A stretch of DNA of 64,000 bases from Candidatus Poribacteria bacterium (lineage in GTDB: Bacteria; Poribacteria; WGA-4E; WGA-3G). Under the pieces are notes generated by a model. That model did no database searches and was not told the origin of the DNA. It was given only the letters and a program-made list of their open reading frames with translations. This document shows positions 27,230 to 36,276 of this stretch, one piece after another (the first letter of the stretch is position 1; every line of letters begins with the position of its first letter). The stretch is from assembly GCA_958295945.1 (NCBI GenBank), contig OY282386.1, positions 1,674,001-1,738,000 of the forward strand, given 5' to 3'. A program made the position numbers and the translations under genes.

Positions 27230-30200
27230 ATGAGTTTATTCAATAAACTTACAATTTTCTCAATTTTAATTTTAATGGCAGCGTTTGTTGCGTTGCCTGT
27301 GATGGCGCACCAATTACCAGCAGCACCAGCCAGTGCTACTCAAGCGGTGAAAGACGCTGTTGATGCACACAATGAGAATCCTCATGATCCCGATGACACT
27401 GATGTTGCTGCAGATCATGCTTTGGTTAAGTCAGTTACGGTCAGTAGTATGTACCTAACACCCACAGCACCGATTCAAGCAACTATTACATTAGCGGATG
27501 GTGTAGCAGCAATAGTAGATGATCCTGCTACTGCCGATGACAATGATGACGATGCTGGGAATGAAAACGAGGCAAGGCACGCGACATTAGCGAACACCGA
27601 TCCGGATATCTTGCCTACTGGTATCAGCATACAAGTTGGAACAAAGCAAACAGATGGGACGTATACTTATGCTGCTCCCACAACTGCCGCGAATGCCCCA
27701 CAGGCAACAGCCGTTCTCAAAACTCTGACTGAAGGGTCAGGTGATACTGGGAGTGGAGCTGTCTACACTGTCTACATATCGGTTCCGGCAGATGCAACTG
27801 CAAGAGATGATGGTATGTATCGTATAAGTGTTACCACTGAGGCTGGAATTTATAATCCTGCTGATGTTAATGCCACATTTCTGATGGATACTATTAAGCC
27901 AACAGTGAAGGATGTTATGGTCAGACCCATTGGTGAGGATTATGCAAACTTAGATGGTGAATGGTCTGACCCCTTTGAGATTACCTTTATGTTAGAAGAT
28001 CCTTTGGACACAGATGACTCAGACGAACCTATAGCAAATACGGCTTCTGGGTTAAAGCTCAGCACACTTATGTTTGTTGCCACTGATGAAGATAACGAAG
28101 TTGTAACGGACGAAGTAATGTTTGGTGCTGCAAGTTTCATTGGTAATGGTCAGTATGTTGTCAAAGTTACACCAGTAACTGCTACAGCGGTTAAACCTAA
28201 AGCGACAGTCAAAGTCACCGTAAAAGTTATGGATATGGCTGGTAACGAAGGAATAAGTACGGATATGCTTGAGCCCGACGGAATGAGTAGGGATCCGCTT
28301 GAGGTTAAGTTGGCACAAAGAGCAGCTACTGGAACCGGCACCGGTACTAGTGATATGGGTGTGCCTACTGTAACGATAACAGATGCAGCTGGGACAGATG
28401 CTAATGTTGGTAAAGTGATATTCACATTTAAATTCAGTGAGGCACTTATAACAACCGGTGAAAACGCTTTTACCGTTGCCGATCTGGATGTTAGCAACTC
28501 GCCAACCTTAGTCGCAGCAAACTTGATGACAACTGATAATATTACCTATACGCTAACGATCACGCCTACCAATGATAAATTTCCTGTGAAAGTTTCGTTT
28601 AAATCTACAGCGAAAATAGCAGATCCATCAGATAATTTAATGGAAACCGGCACAAATGGGTTGGGAGCAACTGGCACATATACCCCGCCAGGTGTGTTAG
28701 GTGTGGAAATTGATGCACCCGAGAATCTTGACTTGGGGGTGTTGACGTTTACATTTACTTTCGCTGAAGCACCATCTGAAAAGGAAGGTGATGCTGGGCA
28801 ATTTACGGTAAGTGATATTCGAGTGAGCAACGCAGAACCGTTGGTTGCGGCTAATCTCGCCCAGCAACTAAAAAGTGATGATGATGATGATGATGAAGTT
28901 GTCTATGAGTTAGATGTCACACCTACGGATGCAACAAAACCTGTGACAGTGCAACTCAAAGCCCGTTCAGTATCGAATGGTGGACCCACAGAAGAAGATG
29001 CTGATAAATCTTTACTTATTGCTGGAGAGATTAGTTCTACATGGACACCCCCAGTAGTTACTCCGGAAACGCCTCCAGATACTATTATGATTCCCGCAAA
29101 CAGCTACGTTGTTGTTGTCCGAGATAAAGACGCAGCATCTGGCATCGGTGGATTAGCATTCCGTAGTGATGTTACGGTGAGAGAATGGCCAGAGATGCCG
29201 GATTTAGAACGTCTTTTCTATACAGGTAATGACGGTATTATCCTCGGAGGAGGCGGTGGTGGTGCGCTCATCTTAAAAGAGTCTGATACACAATCACCTG
29301 ATTTAGTACCTGGCACAGTCGGGATTAGCGAAATTATGTGGGCGATTGATGCCAACTACTTAGGTAATACGAATCTAAATGCGTATGCAGGTTCACAGTG
29401 GATTGAACTCCACAACTTAAATACCACTTCAGTGAATGTCATGCTGTCTTGGAAAACGGGCCGTGCTATTACCAGTGATGGAAGCATCATAGGTAACCTT
29501 GCAAACCCGGTTCTTGATGTTGTTACAAACTTCTTCCATGATCGTCCAGGAAATTCGCGTTGGGAAGTGTATGGTTCTAACGGTGCCAGTATTGAAGGCA
29601 TTGACTTCGTCTCTATGGCCCGTAATGGCACGTTTAATCTGAACCGTAGAACCGCAAACAAAGCTGATAAACCTCTCAACGGTAGATACACAAGAACAGG
29701 TGGAAGTGAGCACAGTCGTGACGGCAGAAACAAAGATCATTGGGCGGTATCTACAGCTGCGTATTTAAGTAAACGCACAGTCCGAGCCGATGGTAATGAT
29801 GTTCTCTATAAGTATGTCGGTACACCAGGCCGTGCAAATACATTTAGCGCAGAGAGCCAGCAACATATCAGAGCGACCCGGCGAAATGTTCCGGCAAGCC
29901 CGGTTATCATCAATGAGGTTGCAAACCGACTGAATTCAAGTAAAAGTTATGAATGGATTGAATTACGCAATGTTACGGATAGTGAAGTTAACTTACGGAA
30001 TTACCTTATTTCCATCGTAACTTCTAATAGCAGTGATGCTGTGTTTTATCAGTTCCCAGCGAATGATAACGCAAAGATTGCACCACAAGGTGTTCTGCTC
30101 TTAGTCGCTTCCGATCCGAAAGGCAACTCAAATCATCCGTTGGCAGTCGGTTGGAATGTTGATATCATTGCTGAAGGTGATCAAGCACGTGGTTTGGCTG

Positions 30201-31912
30201 AAATCGGTATTCATGCTACTTCCAAACACGGACGTTATAAGGTCGCTGATCCCACAGCACCCAACAGACCCGGAATGTTTGGTGGTGATCAACCAGGCTT
30301 GCCTGACGATGGAAAGTTTGTGTTGATTCTGCGTAGCCCGGACAACCATGAAGGACACCGTTCTGGCCAAGATGGCGGCAAAGGTGTTGCTGAAACAGGC
30401 AAAGATGACCTTAATAGAGTCGTTGATATTGCTGGATGGGATGAGGGTTTGGCTAAAAACTCATATCCGAATGCCGTTTCTTCTACCAGTCTTTGGCCCC
30501 TCCATGCAATGGGTGGTCCTTTCAGTCATAACAGACTTGAGGCAGGTGCTTCAGGTGCAGTTCACGTTCGTCGACATCCTACGACAAATGATGGACGCGC
30601 AGGTACTGGTGGAGCCGAAAACAAGAACGAGGCCGGTAAAGCTGCGTTTGCACGTAATGTAGGTTATACGGGTATCGGTTACAGACGTCAAGCGGCTGAT
30701 AGTGGTGTGCACGGTGGTGATCCTGGTTATTACAGTATGACGAAAAATAGCGCACACGCTAACGACGGTGGTCCCCGAGTCTATATTAGTGAAATTATGT
30801 TGACACAGGGCATTGGACGTAGTTCTGGTTTGCCTCAGTGGATTGAGCTTTACAATGCCTCTGATTACGCTGTGAACCTTGCTGGTGGTGATGGTGTTGG
30901 TTGGAGACTCGTGATTGAAACTCCGAATGATCCTATCCGAACCATTAACTTTAGAAATAAAGGGAATGTTAAGACCATTAACCCGAAGCAAACAGTGTTG
31001 ATCGTTTCTGCGGCAGCTCGGAGTATCGGCAGTGATATTTTATCTGCGAGCACTGTATTTCCAGACACCCGTGTGTTTAATGTCTATAAAGAATTGAAAA
31101 GTCATTTTGAGATGACAAATAGAACTTCCGCGTTCGTGAATCCTAAGGCATTCAACATCAGATTATATGATGGTGGGAAAAAGGTTAATAACGTTGTCAC
31201 CTATACTATGTCGGATGAAATCGGCAATCTTGACGGTAATGCCCGAACGAGTGATATGAATACATGGGATTACCCTAAGAGTATTGCGGAGGATGGATTC
31301 CGGACATCGCTCGTGCGTGTCTTTGATAATGGTATGGCACGTTCGGCTCTAAGCATTGACGAAAGTGATGTGCTACCGTTGGGTGCTAAAAAGATGGATG
31401 CTACCGTTAATCTGAAAAATCACGAGATTCCTGCAAAATATGCTTGGATCCGTGCTTCACAGGCAAACTTTATCGGTGGTCGTTATATTCGTCATACATG
31501 GTATGGTCATGAAAGAGACTACGGTACACCCGCTAATCGCTTGGCTCAAATATTACCTGTCAGATTGTCATTCTTCCGTCCGACTCTTGAAGATGGTAAA
31601 GTTGTTATCCGTTGGACTACCGAATCTGAACTCGACAACGCTGGATTCAATATCCTCCGTAGTCAAGACCGTAATGGTGAGTTCACAAAGGTCAACGACC
31701 AGTTGATCCAAGGTAAAGGTACCACAGCGGAACGTAGTAATTATAAATGGGTAGATACTTCAGCCAAACCGGGTGCAGTATACTACTATCAAATTGAGGA
31801 CGTATCCTTCGCTGGTGAGCGTCAAACGCTTACGACCACTAAGATGAAAGGCTTAATTTCTGCTAAAGATAAGCTGACAACGAAGTGGGGCGAATTGAAA
31901 GAGGTACAATAG
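27230..31912 (+). CDS. very large secreted protein with Ig-like and three lamin-tail domains
   Basis: The 1560-residue protein starts with a signal peptide (ILILMAAFVALPVMAHQ). Residues about 50-640 contain Ca-binding-like acidic loops and Ig-like units (PTVTITDAAGTDANVGKVIF, TFTFAEAPSEKEGDAGQF). Three lamin-tail domains start near 697 (VGISEIMWAID, SQWIELHNL), 890 (VIINEVANRLN, YEWIELRNV) and 1182 (VYISEIMLTQ, PQWIELYNA). A fibronectin-like module (about 1442-1535: KVVIRWTTESELDNAGFNIL) and a tail KLTTKWGELK close the protein. Lamin-tail domains occur in surface and extracellular-DNA-associated proteins. It sits behind a perfect promoter and before three hairpins, suggesting an abundant surface or S-layer-like product; that role is inferred. 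AAGGAG precedes ATG 27230. Confidence 0.8.
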   Translation: MSLFNKLTIFSILILMAAFVALPVMAHQLPAAPASATQAVKDAVDAHNENPHDPDDTDVAADHALVKSVTVSSMYLTPTAPIQATITLADGVAAIVDDPATADDNDDDAGNENEARHATLANTDPDILPTGISIQVGTKQTDGTYTYAAPTTAANAPQATAVLKTLTEGSGDTGSGAVYTVYISVPADATARDDGMYRISVTTEAGIYNPADVNATFLMDTIKPTVKDVMVRPIGEDYANLDGEWSDPFEITFMLEDPLDTDDSDEPIANTASGLKLSTLMFVATDEDNEVVTDEVMFGAASFIGNGQYVVKVTPVTATAVKPKATVKVTVKVMDMAGNEGISTDMLEPDGMSRDPLEVKLAQRAATGTGTGTSDMGVPTVTITDAAGTDANVGKVIFTFKFSEALITTGENAFTVADLDVSNSPTLVAANLMTTDNITYTLTITPTNDKFPVKVSFKSTAKIADPSDNLMETGTNGLGATGTYTPPGVLGVEIDAPENLDLGVLTFTFTFAEAPSEKEGDAGQFTVSDIRVSNAEPLVAANLAQQLKSDDDDDDEVVYELDVTPTDATKPVTVQLKARSVSNGGPTEEDADKSLLIAGEISSTWTPPVVTPETPPDTIMIPANSYVVVVRDKDAASGIGGLAFRSDVTVREWPEMPDLERLFYTGNDGIILGGGGGGALILKESDTQSPDLVPGTVGISEIMWAIDANYLGNTNLNAYAGSQWIELHNLNTTSVNVMLSWKTGRAITSDGSIIGNLANPVLDVVTNFFHDRPGNSRWEVYGSNGASIEGIDFVSMARNGTFNLNRRTANKADKPLNGRYTRTGGSEHSRDGRNKDHWAVSTAAYLSKRTVRADGNDVLYKYVGTPGRANTFSAESQQHIRATRRNVPASPVIINEVANRLNSSKSYEWIELRNVTDSEVNLRNYLISIVTSNSSDAVFYQFPANDNAKIAPQGVLLLVASDPKGNSNHPLAVGWNVDIIAEGDQARGLAEIGIHATSKHGRYKVADPTAPNRPGMFGGDQPGLPDDGKFVLILRSPDNHEGHRSGQDGGKGVAETGKDDLNRVVDIAGWDEGLAKNSYPNAVSSTSLWPLHAMGGPFSHNRLEAGASGAVHVRRHPTTNDGRAGTGGAENKNEAGKAAFARNVGYTGIGYRRQAADSGVHGGDPGYYSMTKNSAHANDGGPRVYISEIMLTQGIGRSSGLPQWIELYNASDYAVNLAGGDGVGWRLVIETPNDPIRTINFRNKGNVKTINPKQTVLIVSAAARSIGSDILSASTVFPDTRVFNVYKELKSHFEMTNRTSAFVNPKAFNIRLYDGGKKVNNVVTYTMSDEIGNLDGNARTSDMNTWDYPKSIAEDGFRTSLVRVFDNGMARSALSIDESDVLPLGAKKMDATVNLKNHEIPAKYAWIRASQANFIGGRYIRHTWYGHERDYGTPANRLAQILPVRLSFFRPTLEDGKVVIRWTTESELDNAGFNILRSQDRNGEFTKVNDQLIQGKGTTAERSNYKWVDTSAKPGAVYYYQIEDVSFAGERQTLTTTKMKGLISAKDKLTTKWGELKEVQ

Positions 31913-31947
31913 GGTTAAATTCAGGGATATTTAACCAGTTCTCCTAA

Positions 31948-32040
31948 CAATAAGGAATCTGCAGAAACCTTATTGGAGAGAATTTTCTAAAATACACCCA
32001 TTATAGGAAACTATTGTTCTTTCCCGATGCAATAGTTTCC
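31948..32040 (+). other. two RNA hairpins in the 3' trailer
   Basis: CAATAAGG pairs with CCTTATTG (31948-31975), and GGAAACTATTG pairs with CAATAGTTTCC (32006-32040). They lie between the stop at 31912 and the terminator at 32092 and may protect the mRNA end. Confidence 0.5.
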
Positions 32041-32091
32041 TAATTGGGCTAAGTTTAACTGACCTAACCTATCCAACTAACCTATCAAAAT

Positions 32092-32132
32092 AGAGACTTG
32101 CATCCCCTGCAAGTCTCTATTTTATTTTTTTT
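32092..32132 (+). terminator. strong Rho-independent terminator
   Basis: AGAGACTTGCA and TGCAAGTCTCT form an 11-bp perfect stem with a 5-base loop, followed by ATTTTATTTTTTTT. Confidence 0.9.
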
Positions 32133-32219
32133 CGCGAATCCAGGGCCGGTAGGTTCGGTTAGGAAACCGCATGGACCACTATGAATCGGGTTAATTGGTA
32201 TTAGAAACGTCAAACTCAC

Positions 32220-32340
32220 AATCCTGAAACATCAAAATCTCATCCAAAAAATAAACTGCAACTTGGGAATATGAACTTTGGAGAGCCACACTCACAATCC
32301 TGGAAATCTACTAATCCTGAAAATCCTGGTTCAGACAATA
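32220..32340. repeat. family 3 repeat, right two thirds
   Basis: The stretch matches the intact element at 61818-61980, including AAATAAACTGCAACTTGGGA and the end AATCCTGAAAATCCTGGTTC. Confidence 0.65.
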
Positions 32341-32374
32341 CCAAAACCCACTATAAAACTGCAGTCATTCTTTC

Positions 32375-32454
32375 GTAGGTCGGGTAGAGGCACGAAACCC
32401 GACAGGATAGACCTAATCAACACGTGTCGGGTTTCGTGCCTCTACCCGACCTAC
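32375..32454. repeat. 80-bp inverted repeat overlapping the 3' end of the threonine-synthase-like gene
   Basis: GTAGGTCGGGTAGAGGCACG (32375 on) is mirrored by CGTGCCTCTACCCGACCTAC (to 32454). A left arm alone recurs at about 33631-33660. The inner arm encodes the last dozen residues of the gene at 32413. Confidence 0.75.
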
Positions 32455-33555
32455 AAGATTAGACTTCAACCCACTACCCGTAAGAATAGAAACCGTAACA
32501 TCATCATCTTGGATAACACCGTCATGTCGAAACTTCTCATAACCATTAATCACAACAGCGGAGGTCGGTTCAACATAAATACCTTGTTCAGCAAGCGTCC
32601 TCGTCCCAGCAAGGATGTCAGCATTATCCACAGTCGCAAATGCCCCGTCAGAGAAACGGATAGCATCCAGAAGCATCTCACTACGGACAGGAAGTTCAGC
32701 GGTAATACCTTCCGCAAACGTCTGAGCGGTTTGAGGCATTCTTGAGATAGTAGCAGTCTTATCTCGGTAGGCGTTGTAGATAGGGCAACAGGTAGCAGGT
32801 TGAACCCCAAGCAGACGCGGAACACGATCAATCACACCCGCATCATAAAGTTCAGAAAAACCGAGGTATAAACCAAGATAGATGCTACCAAATCCCACAG
32901 GACAGATAATATGCTGTGGCAAAGAGTCACCAAATTGTTCAGTGATTTCAAAAGCGAGAGTCTTCGTGCCTTCTAAGAAGAAAGGATTCCAATTGTGAGA
33001 AGCATAGCAGGTGTTATCAGCAGCGAGTTGAACTGCCTCCGTAGTTGCCGCCCGATTTCCCTGCACCAGTTTTAACGAAGCACCGTAAGCAGAAATCTGT
33101 TTCAACTTACCTTCTGAAGTGGAGTCAGGACAGTAGATCGTGCAGTGAATACCTGCCCGCGCGCTATACGCAGCGATGGCAGCACCCGCATTACCAGAAG
33201 AGTCCTCTACCACCGCATCAACTCCCATCGCCTTCAGATGTGTCAACAACACGGAGGCACCACGGTCTTTATACGACCCAGTTGGACAGAGGTAGTCTAA
33301 TTTTACGAAGTGTTTCGGGTTCTCTATAGGATATAAAGGAACAATAGGCGTTATCCCTTCCCCAAGCGTAACGATGTCTGCGTCTGCGGGAATAGGTAAT
33401 GCATCACGATAACGCCAGAGGGATGGCGTTGAATCGTCCCATTGATATGAATAGGATGTGTCTTTATTGAGCGTTAGCGGCGAACCGCAATCACATTTAT
33501 AACGTAAAGGAGAGATGATGTAGGCAATGTTACATGTCCCACATAAGTATTGCAT
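32413..33555 (-). CDS. threonine synthase-like PLP enzyme
   Basis: The protein has 380 residues. An N-terminal zinc-ribbon-like pair (CGTCNIAY and CDCGSPL) is followed by the fold-type II PLP core: LGEGITPIVPL, the Schiff-base lysine in GSYKDRGASVL (near residue 95), EDSSGNAGAAIAAYSARAGI as phosphate/asparagine loop, and a glycine-rich VGFGSIYLGLYLG. The natural reaction would be O-phosphohomoserine to threonine, but related lyases share this layout. The last residues (VGRVEARNPTRVD) are encoded by the inverted repeat at 32375-32454. The ATG at 33555 lies at the edge of a tandem repeat with no visible ribosome site, so the gene is boxed in by repeats at both ends. Confidence 0.85.
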   Translation of the reverse strand: MQYLCGTCNIAYIISPLRYKCDCGSPLTLNKDTSYSYQWDDSTPSLWRYRDALPIPADADIVTLGEGITPIVPLYPIENPKHFVKLDYLCPTGSYKDRGASVLLTHLKAMGVDAVVEDSSGNAGAAIAAYSARAGIHCTIYCPDSTSEGKLKQISAYGASLKLVQGNRAATTEAVQLAADNTCYASHNWNPFFLEGTKTLAFEITEQFGDSLPQHIICPVGFGSIYLGLYLGFSELYDAGVIDRVPRLLGVQPATCCPIYNAYRDKTATISRMPQTAQTFAEGITAELPVRSEMLLDAIRFSDGAFATVDNADILAGTRTLAEQGIYVEPTSAVVINGYEKFRHDGVIQDDDVTVSILTGSGLKSNLVGRVEARNPTRVD

Positions 33556-33609
33556 ATTATGTAGCGCAATCTGCCAGATTGCATATTATGTAGCGCAATC
33601 TGCCAGATT
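33552..33609. repeat. two tandem 29-bp units with GCAATCTGCCAGATTGC palindrome
   Basis: The unit GCATATTATGTAGCGCAATC.. starts at 33552 and 33581; the first copy contains the start codon (CAT, 33553-33555) of the PLP enzyme. A third palindrome copy is at 33899-33925. The core CTGCCAG is shared with family 1 and the 28-bp array. Confidence 0.7.
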
Positions 33610-33683
33610 GCGTAGCACCTTCTTTAGTCCCGTAGGTCGGGTAGAGGTACGAAACCCGACATGATAGCCCCTCTTATTTTATA

Positions 33684-33777
33684 GGTAAATATCGCGATTC
33701 GGAGATCGCTCCTACCGGCTGCCCACTCATTGTGGTAAATATCGCGATTCGGAGATCGCTCCTACCGGCTGCCCACA
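33684..33777. repeat. two tandem 50-bp copies of the GCGATTCGGAGATCGC repeat
   Basis: GGTAAATATCGCGATTCGG.. to CCGGCTGCCCA occurs at 33684 and again at 33734, nearly identical. These are the same blocks as at 10813 and 13117. Confidence 0.75.
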
Positions 33778-33784
33778 AAACCTA

Positions 33785-33898
33785 ATACCATTTCTATAAA
33801 TGTTTATCCCATTAACATTTGTTAAGAATGTCTTGAAGGACAGCACAAACTGGCAGTTTGTGGTACAATAATGGGGCGTTTTCTATTAGAAATGGTAT
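33785..33898. repeat. family 1 inverted-repeat element, intact copy
   Basis: ATACCATTTCTA and TAGAAATGGTAT ends with CACAAACTGGCAGTTTGTG inside, 114 bp. From 33899 to 34046 come another GCAATCTGCCAGATTGC unit and CCCCTTGATAAGG repeats; no gene is seen in 33556-34046. Confidence 0.8.
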
Positions 33899-34046
33899 TA
33901 TGTAGCGCAATCTGCCAGATTGCGTAGCACCTTCTTTAGTCCCGTAGGGACGATATGTTTATAGCTAAACTTATCCCCCTTGATAAGGTCAGACGTCCTT
34001 ATCCCCCTTGATAAGGGGGGTAGGGGGGTTAAGCCCGAATTTTTTC

Positions 34047-34907
34047 TTAACCCTTATAGGCATAAGCACGGTGTTGAATCCGTAAATCAAAATTATCATC
34101 TGGATCCCACGTCAACATATCGGAGGGCACTTCGTAAGCGAACTGTTCGGTGTCCGAGGAATATGGCTTAGTCCTGCGTTCATGCAATGCACGTTGATAC
34201 ATTTTGCAACGTTGTGTCAAAAACTCAGTCTGCCACCACTTGTAATGCGTGTTCCATCTCGGTGTCCGCTGGTCAAAATATATGACCCTGCGAAGTGTGT
34301 CACTCTCGTTGATTTTACTGCCATGTAAGACTTTCGTATGGTGCAGCAGAATATCACCAGGTGCCACTTCAGCAGGCACAGCATCCGGACGATCAAAATT
34401 CGCCACACCTTTATCAATCTGTTCCTGTGCTTCTTCAATTCCCCAAAGATGACTTTTCGGTATCACCCAGACACAACCGTTGTCCACTGTAGAATGATCA
34501 ATATAAATGTCAACGTTGAAAATCGGATGATTCTCTCTGATAGCGTTGCCATCACGGTGCCATCGGACTGAAGATCCGTGTTTCGGTAACTTGAAGACAA
34601 GCGATTCGTAGCACGGAATAAAATCGGGACCGATAATACGGTGCAGTAAGTCTCCAATGAAAGGATGACCAAGCAACCGTAGAGAAAACTCGTTCGGATG
34701 TGAATGTAGATAGGTAAGATAGTAAGGAGTCCCTTCAGGACCCCGCATGCACCATGCGTCTGCAGGACCACCATCTAAAATCTCATCAATCAGCCGTTGA
34801 CTTTCACCCTGTATAACAGCAAGTTCATCTGGGTGGATGACCTGTTTAAGAATTAGATATCCGTTATCATTGAAAAATTGTATTTCGTCATCAGTAATTT
34901 TTTGCAT
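34047..34907 (-). CDS. phytanoyl-CoA dioxygenase (PhyH) family Fe(II)/2-oxoglutarate oxygenase
   Basis: The protein has 286 residues, the normal length. It opens with the family start ITDDEIQFFNDNGYLILKQV. The iron ligands are His and Asp in SSVRWHRDGNA (near residue 117) and a distal His in HHTKVLHGSKINESDTLRRV (near 197), which also supplies the 2-oxoglutarate arginine. PCYESLVFKLPKHG and VIPKSHLWG fit the fold. Substrates in bacteria are diverse hydroxylated metabolites and cannot be read from sequence. The gene stands alone between repeat blocks. A broken relative lies at 60855-61225. Confidence 0.92.
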   Translation of the reverse strand: MQKITDDEIQFFNDNGYLILKQVIHPDELAVIQGESQRLIDEILDGGPADAWCMRGPEGTPYYLTYLHSHPNEFSLRLLGHPFIGDLLHRIIGPDFIPCYESLVFKLPKHGSSVRWHRDGNAIRENHPIFNVDIYIDHSTVDNGCVWVIPKSHLWGIEEAQEQIDKGVANFDRPDAVPAEVAPGDILLHHTKVLHGSKINESDTLRRVIYFDQRTPRWNTHYKWWQTEFLTQRCKMYQRALHERRTKPYSSDTEQFAYEVPSDMLTWDPDDNFDLRIQHRAYAYKG

Positions 34908-34961
34908 AGAATTAAGTGCCTTATCAATTGAGTTTATATAACGTGAGTTTGATAAATAGTT

Positions 34962-35183
34962 ATACCATTTCTAATAGAAAACGCCGCATTTTTGTACCAC
35001 AAACTGCCAGTTTGTGCAGTCCTTCAATTGTACCACAAACTGCCAGTTTGTGCAGTCCTTCAATTGTACCACAAACTGCCAGTTTGTGCAGTCCTTCAAT
35101 TGTACCACAAACTGCCAGTTTGTGCAGTCCTTCAAGACATTCTTAACAAATGCTAATGGGATAAACATTTATAGAAATGGTAT
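34962..35183. repeat. family 1 element expanded by four 36-bp tandem units
   Basis: The ends ATACCATTTCTA (34962) and TAGAAATGGTAT (35172-35183) are kept. The central palindrome plus flank (starting CCACAAACTGCCAGTTTGTG) is repeated at 34997, 35033, 35069 and 35105. As 36 is a multiple of 3 the block is open in several frames on both strands, but it is not a gene. Confidence 0.85.
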
Positions 35184-35200
35184 TATGACTTCCACATTGC

Positions 35201-35310
35201 CTCTTAAAGTCCCACTGATAAGGGGGGTAGGGGGGTTAAATAGTGCAATATTTCAGTGTTTTTGGTCTTTTTAACCCCCTAAATCCCCCTTATCAAGGGG
35301 ACTTTAAGAG
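35201..35310. repeat. 110-bp inverted repeat with CTCTTAAAGTCCC ends
   Basis: CTCTTAAAGTCCC at the left mirrors GGGGACTTTAAGAG at the right, enclosing GATAAGGGGGGTAGGGGGGT and AACCCCCTAAATCCCCCTT. It is related to the element at 26157. No gene is seen in 34908-35360. Confidence 0.7.
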
Positions 35311-35360
35311 AAACTGCGTAAGTCCTGATGTTAATAGGATGCACATTTATAGAAATCGTC

Positions 35361-36116
35361 CTATTTTCTCAATTTTATTTTTGCCCAAGTAGTCGTTAAT
35401 TTATCATGTGCCTCCACAGCAAGTGCTTCATCCATGTGTTTCTTTACTTCCGCTTCAGTGAGTGCAACGCTCCACATCTTCACTTCATCAATGGAACCGT
35501 TGAAGAAATTGTTGTTTCCGCTATTTGCGCCGATGGACATGCCAACGGTTGCGAAATCCATTTTAACCACACCCCCCGATTCCGCTTCTCCATCTTTTTC
35601 ACCATCAATATACATGATAGCTTTATCTTGATCTTGCGTTACGACGAGGTAGTACCATTGTGGTTCAAAAGCATTGTAAGTGCTTGCTACTTGAAATTCC
35701 TTAACTTTTGTAGCAAGGTAGCATCCGAAAAGAATTTCACCACGGTTGAACGTGAGATGGGGTCTACCGCCACCTTGCAGACGATACATAATATCTATCC
35801 TATTACCACCCGCTATCTTTTCCGTAGGTTTGAACCACATCTCAATCGTCATTTCTTCTGGTTCAGCAACATCAAAGGCAGGAACAGTAACGGCTCCGTT
35901 ATTAAATTTGAGGGCTCTACCTAATATACCTTCAACCCATTCACCATTCTTGATGGTGCCTTTAAAATTATTTTTTGATATGTCCGCAGTTTTATTTCCA
36001 TTTCCTTCATCAAAAGAGAAATGGAATATAATATCTTCAGCGGGATTTGCAGCATACACAGTTGAATAGCAAAGTCCAAGTGTTATTATTGTGAATAAAC
36101 AAATTACACTTTTCAT
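35361..36116 (-). CDS. secreted LamG/concanavalin-like domain protein
   Basis: The start is ATG 36116, behind GGAGGAAAA (an upstream in-frame ATG at 36131 overlaps the ribosome site); this gives 251 residues. Signal peptide: LFTIITLGLCYSTVYAANP. One LamG-like domain follows: IFHFSFDEGNGNKTADISKN, MTIEMWFKPTEKI, WYYLVVTQDQDKAIMYIDGE, FNGSIDEVKMWSVALTEAEV. The last residues, KLTTTWAKIKLRK, resemble the end of the 1560-residue protein (KLTTKWGELK). LamG domains bind glycans or proteins; no catalytic domain is present. A minus-strand promoter lies at 36153-36181. Confidence 0.88.
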   Translation of the reverse strand: MKSVICLFTIITLGLCYSTVYAANPAEDIIFHFSFDEGNGNKTADISKNNFKGTIKNGEWVEGILGRALKFNNGAVTVPAFDVAEPEEMTIEMWFKPTEKIAGGNRIDIMYRLQGGGRPHLTFNRGEILFGCYLATKVKEFQVASTYNAFEPQWYYLVVTQDQDKAIMYIDGEKDGEAESGGVVKMDFATVGMSIGANSGNNNFFNGSIDEVKMWSVALTEAEVKKHMDEALAVEAHDKLTTTWAKIKLRK

Positions 36117-36152
36117 TGTATTTTCCTCCAATATGTTAATTTGAGTAACTCT

Positions 36153-36181
36153 ATTTTACATAATACAGCATTTTATGTCAA
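36153..36181 (-). promoter_or_regulatory. sigma70-type promoter of the LamG gene
   Basis: TTGACA (36181-36176) and TAAAAT (36158-36153) are 17 bases apart on the minus strand, about 37 bases before ATG 36116. Confidence 0.7.
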
Positions 36182-36208
36182 CATCAGAGCAGTATATGCT
36201 TTTCTATC

Positions 36209-36237
36209 TTGATATATACACTAATCTCTGATATAAT
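36209..36237 (+). promoter_or_regulatory. sigma70-type promoter of the vWA gene
   Basis: TTGATA (36209-36214) and TATAAT (36232-36237) are 17 bases apart, 40 bases before ATG 36277. It is divergent from the promoter at 36153. Confidence 0.75.
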
Positions 36238-36276
36238 ACTCATAATGAAACTCCAATAATAGCAAGAGGAAAGATC

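Noticed and set aside
34971-35168. 65-codon frame with repeated KDCTNWQFVVQL
   Set aside because: Translation of the 36-bp tandem repeat inside a family 1 element; it has no start context.
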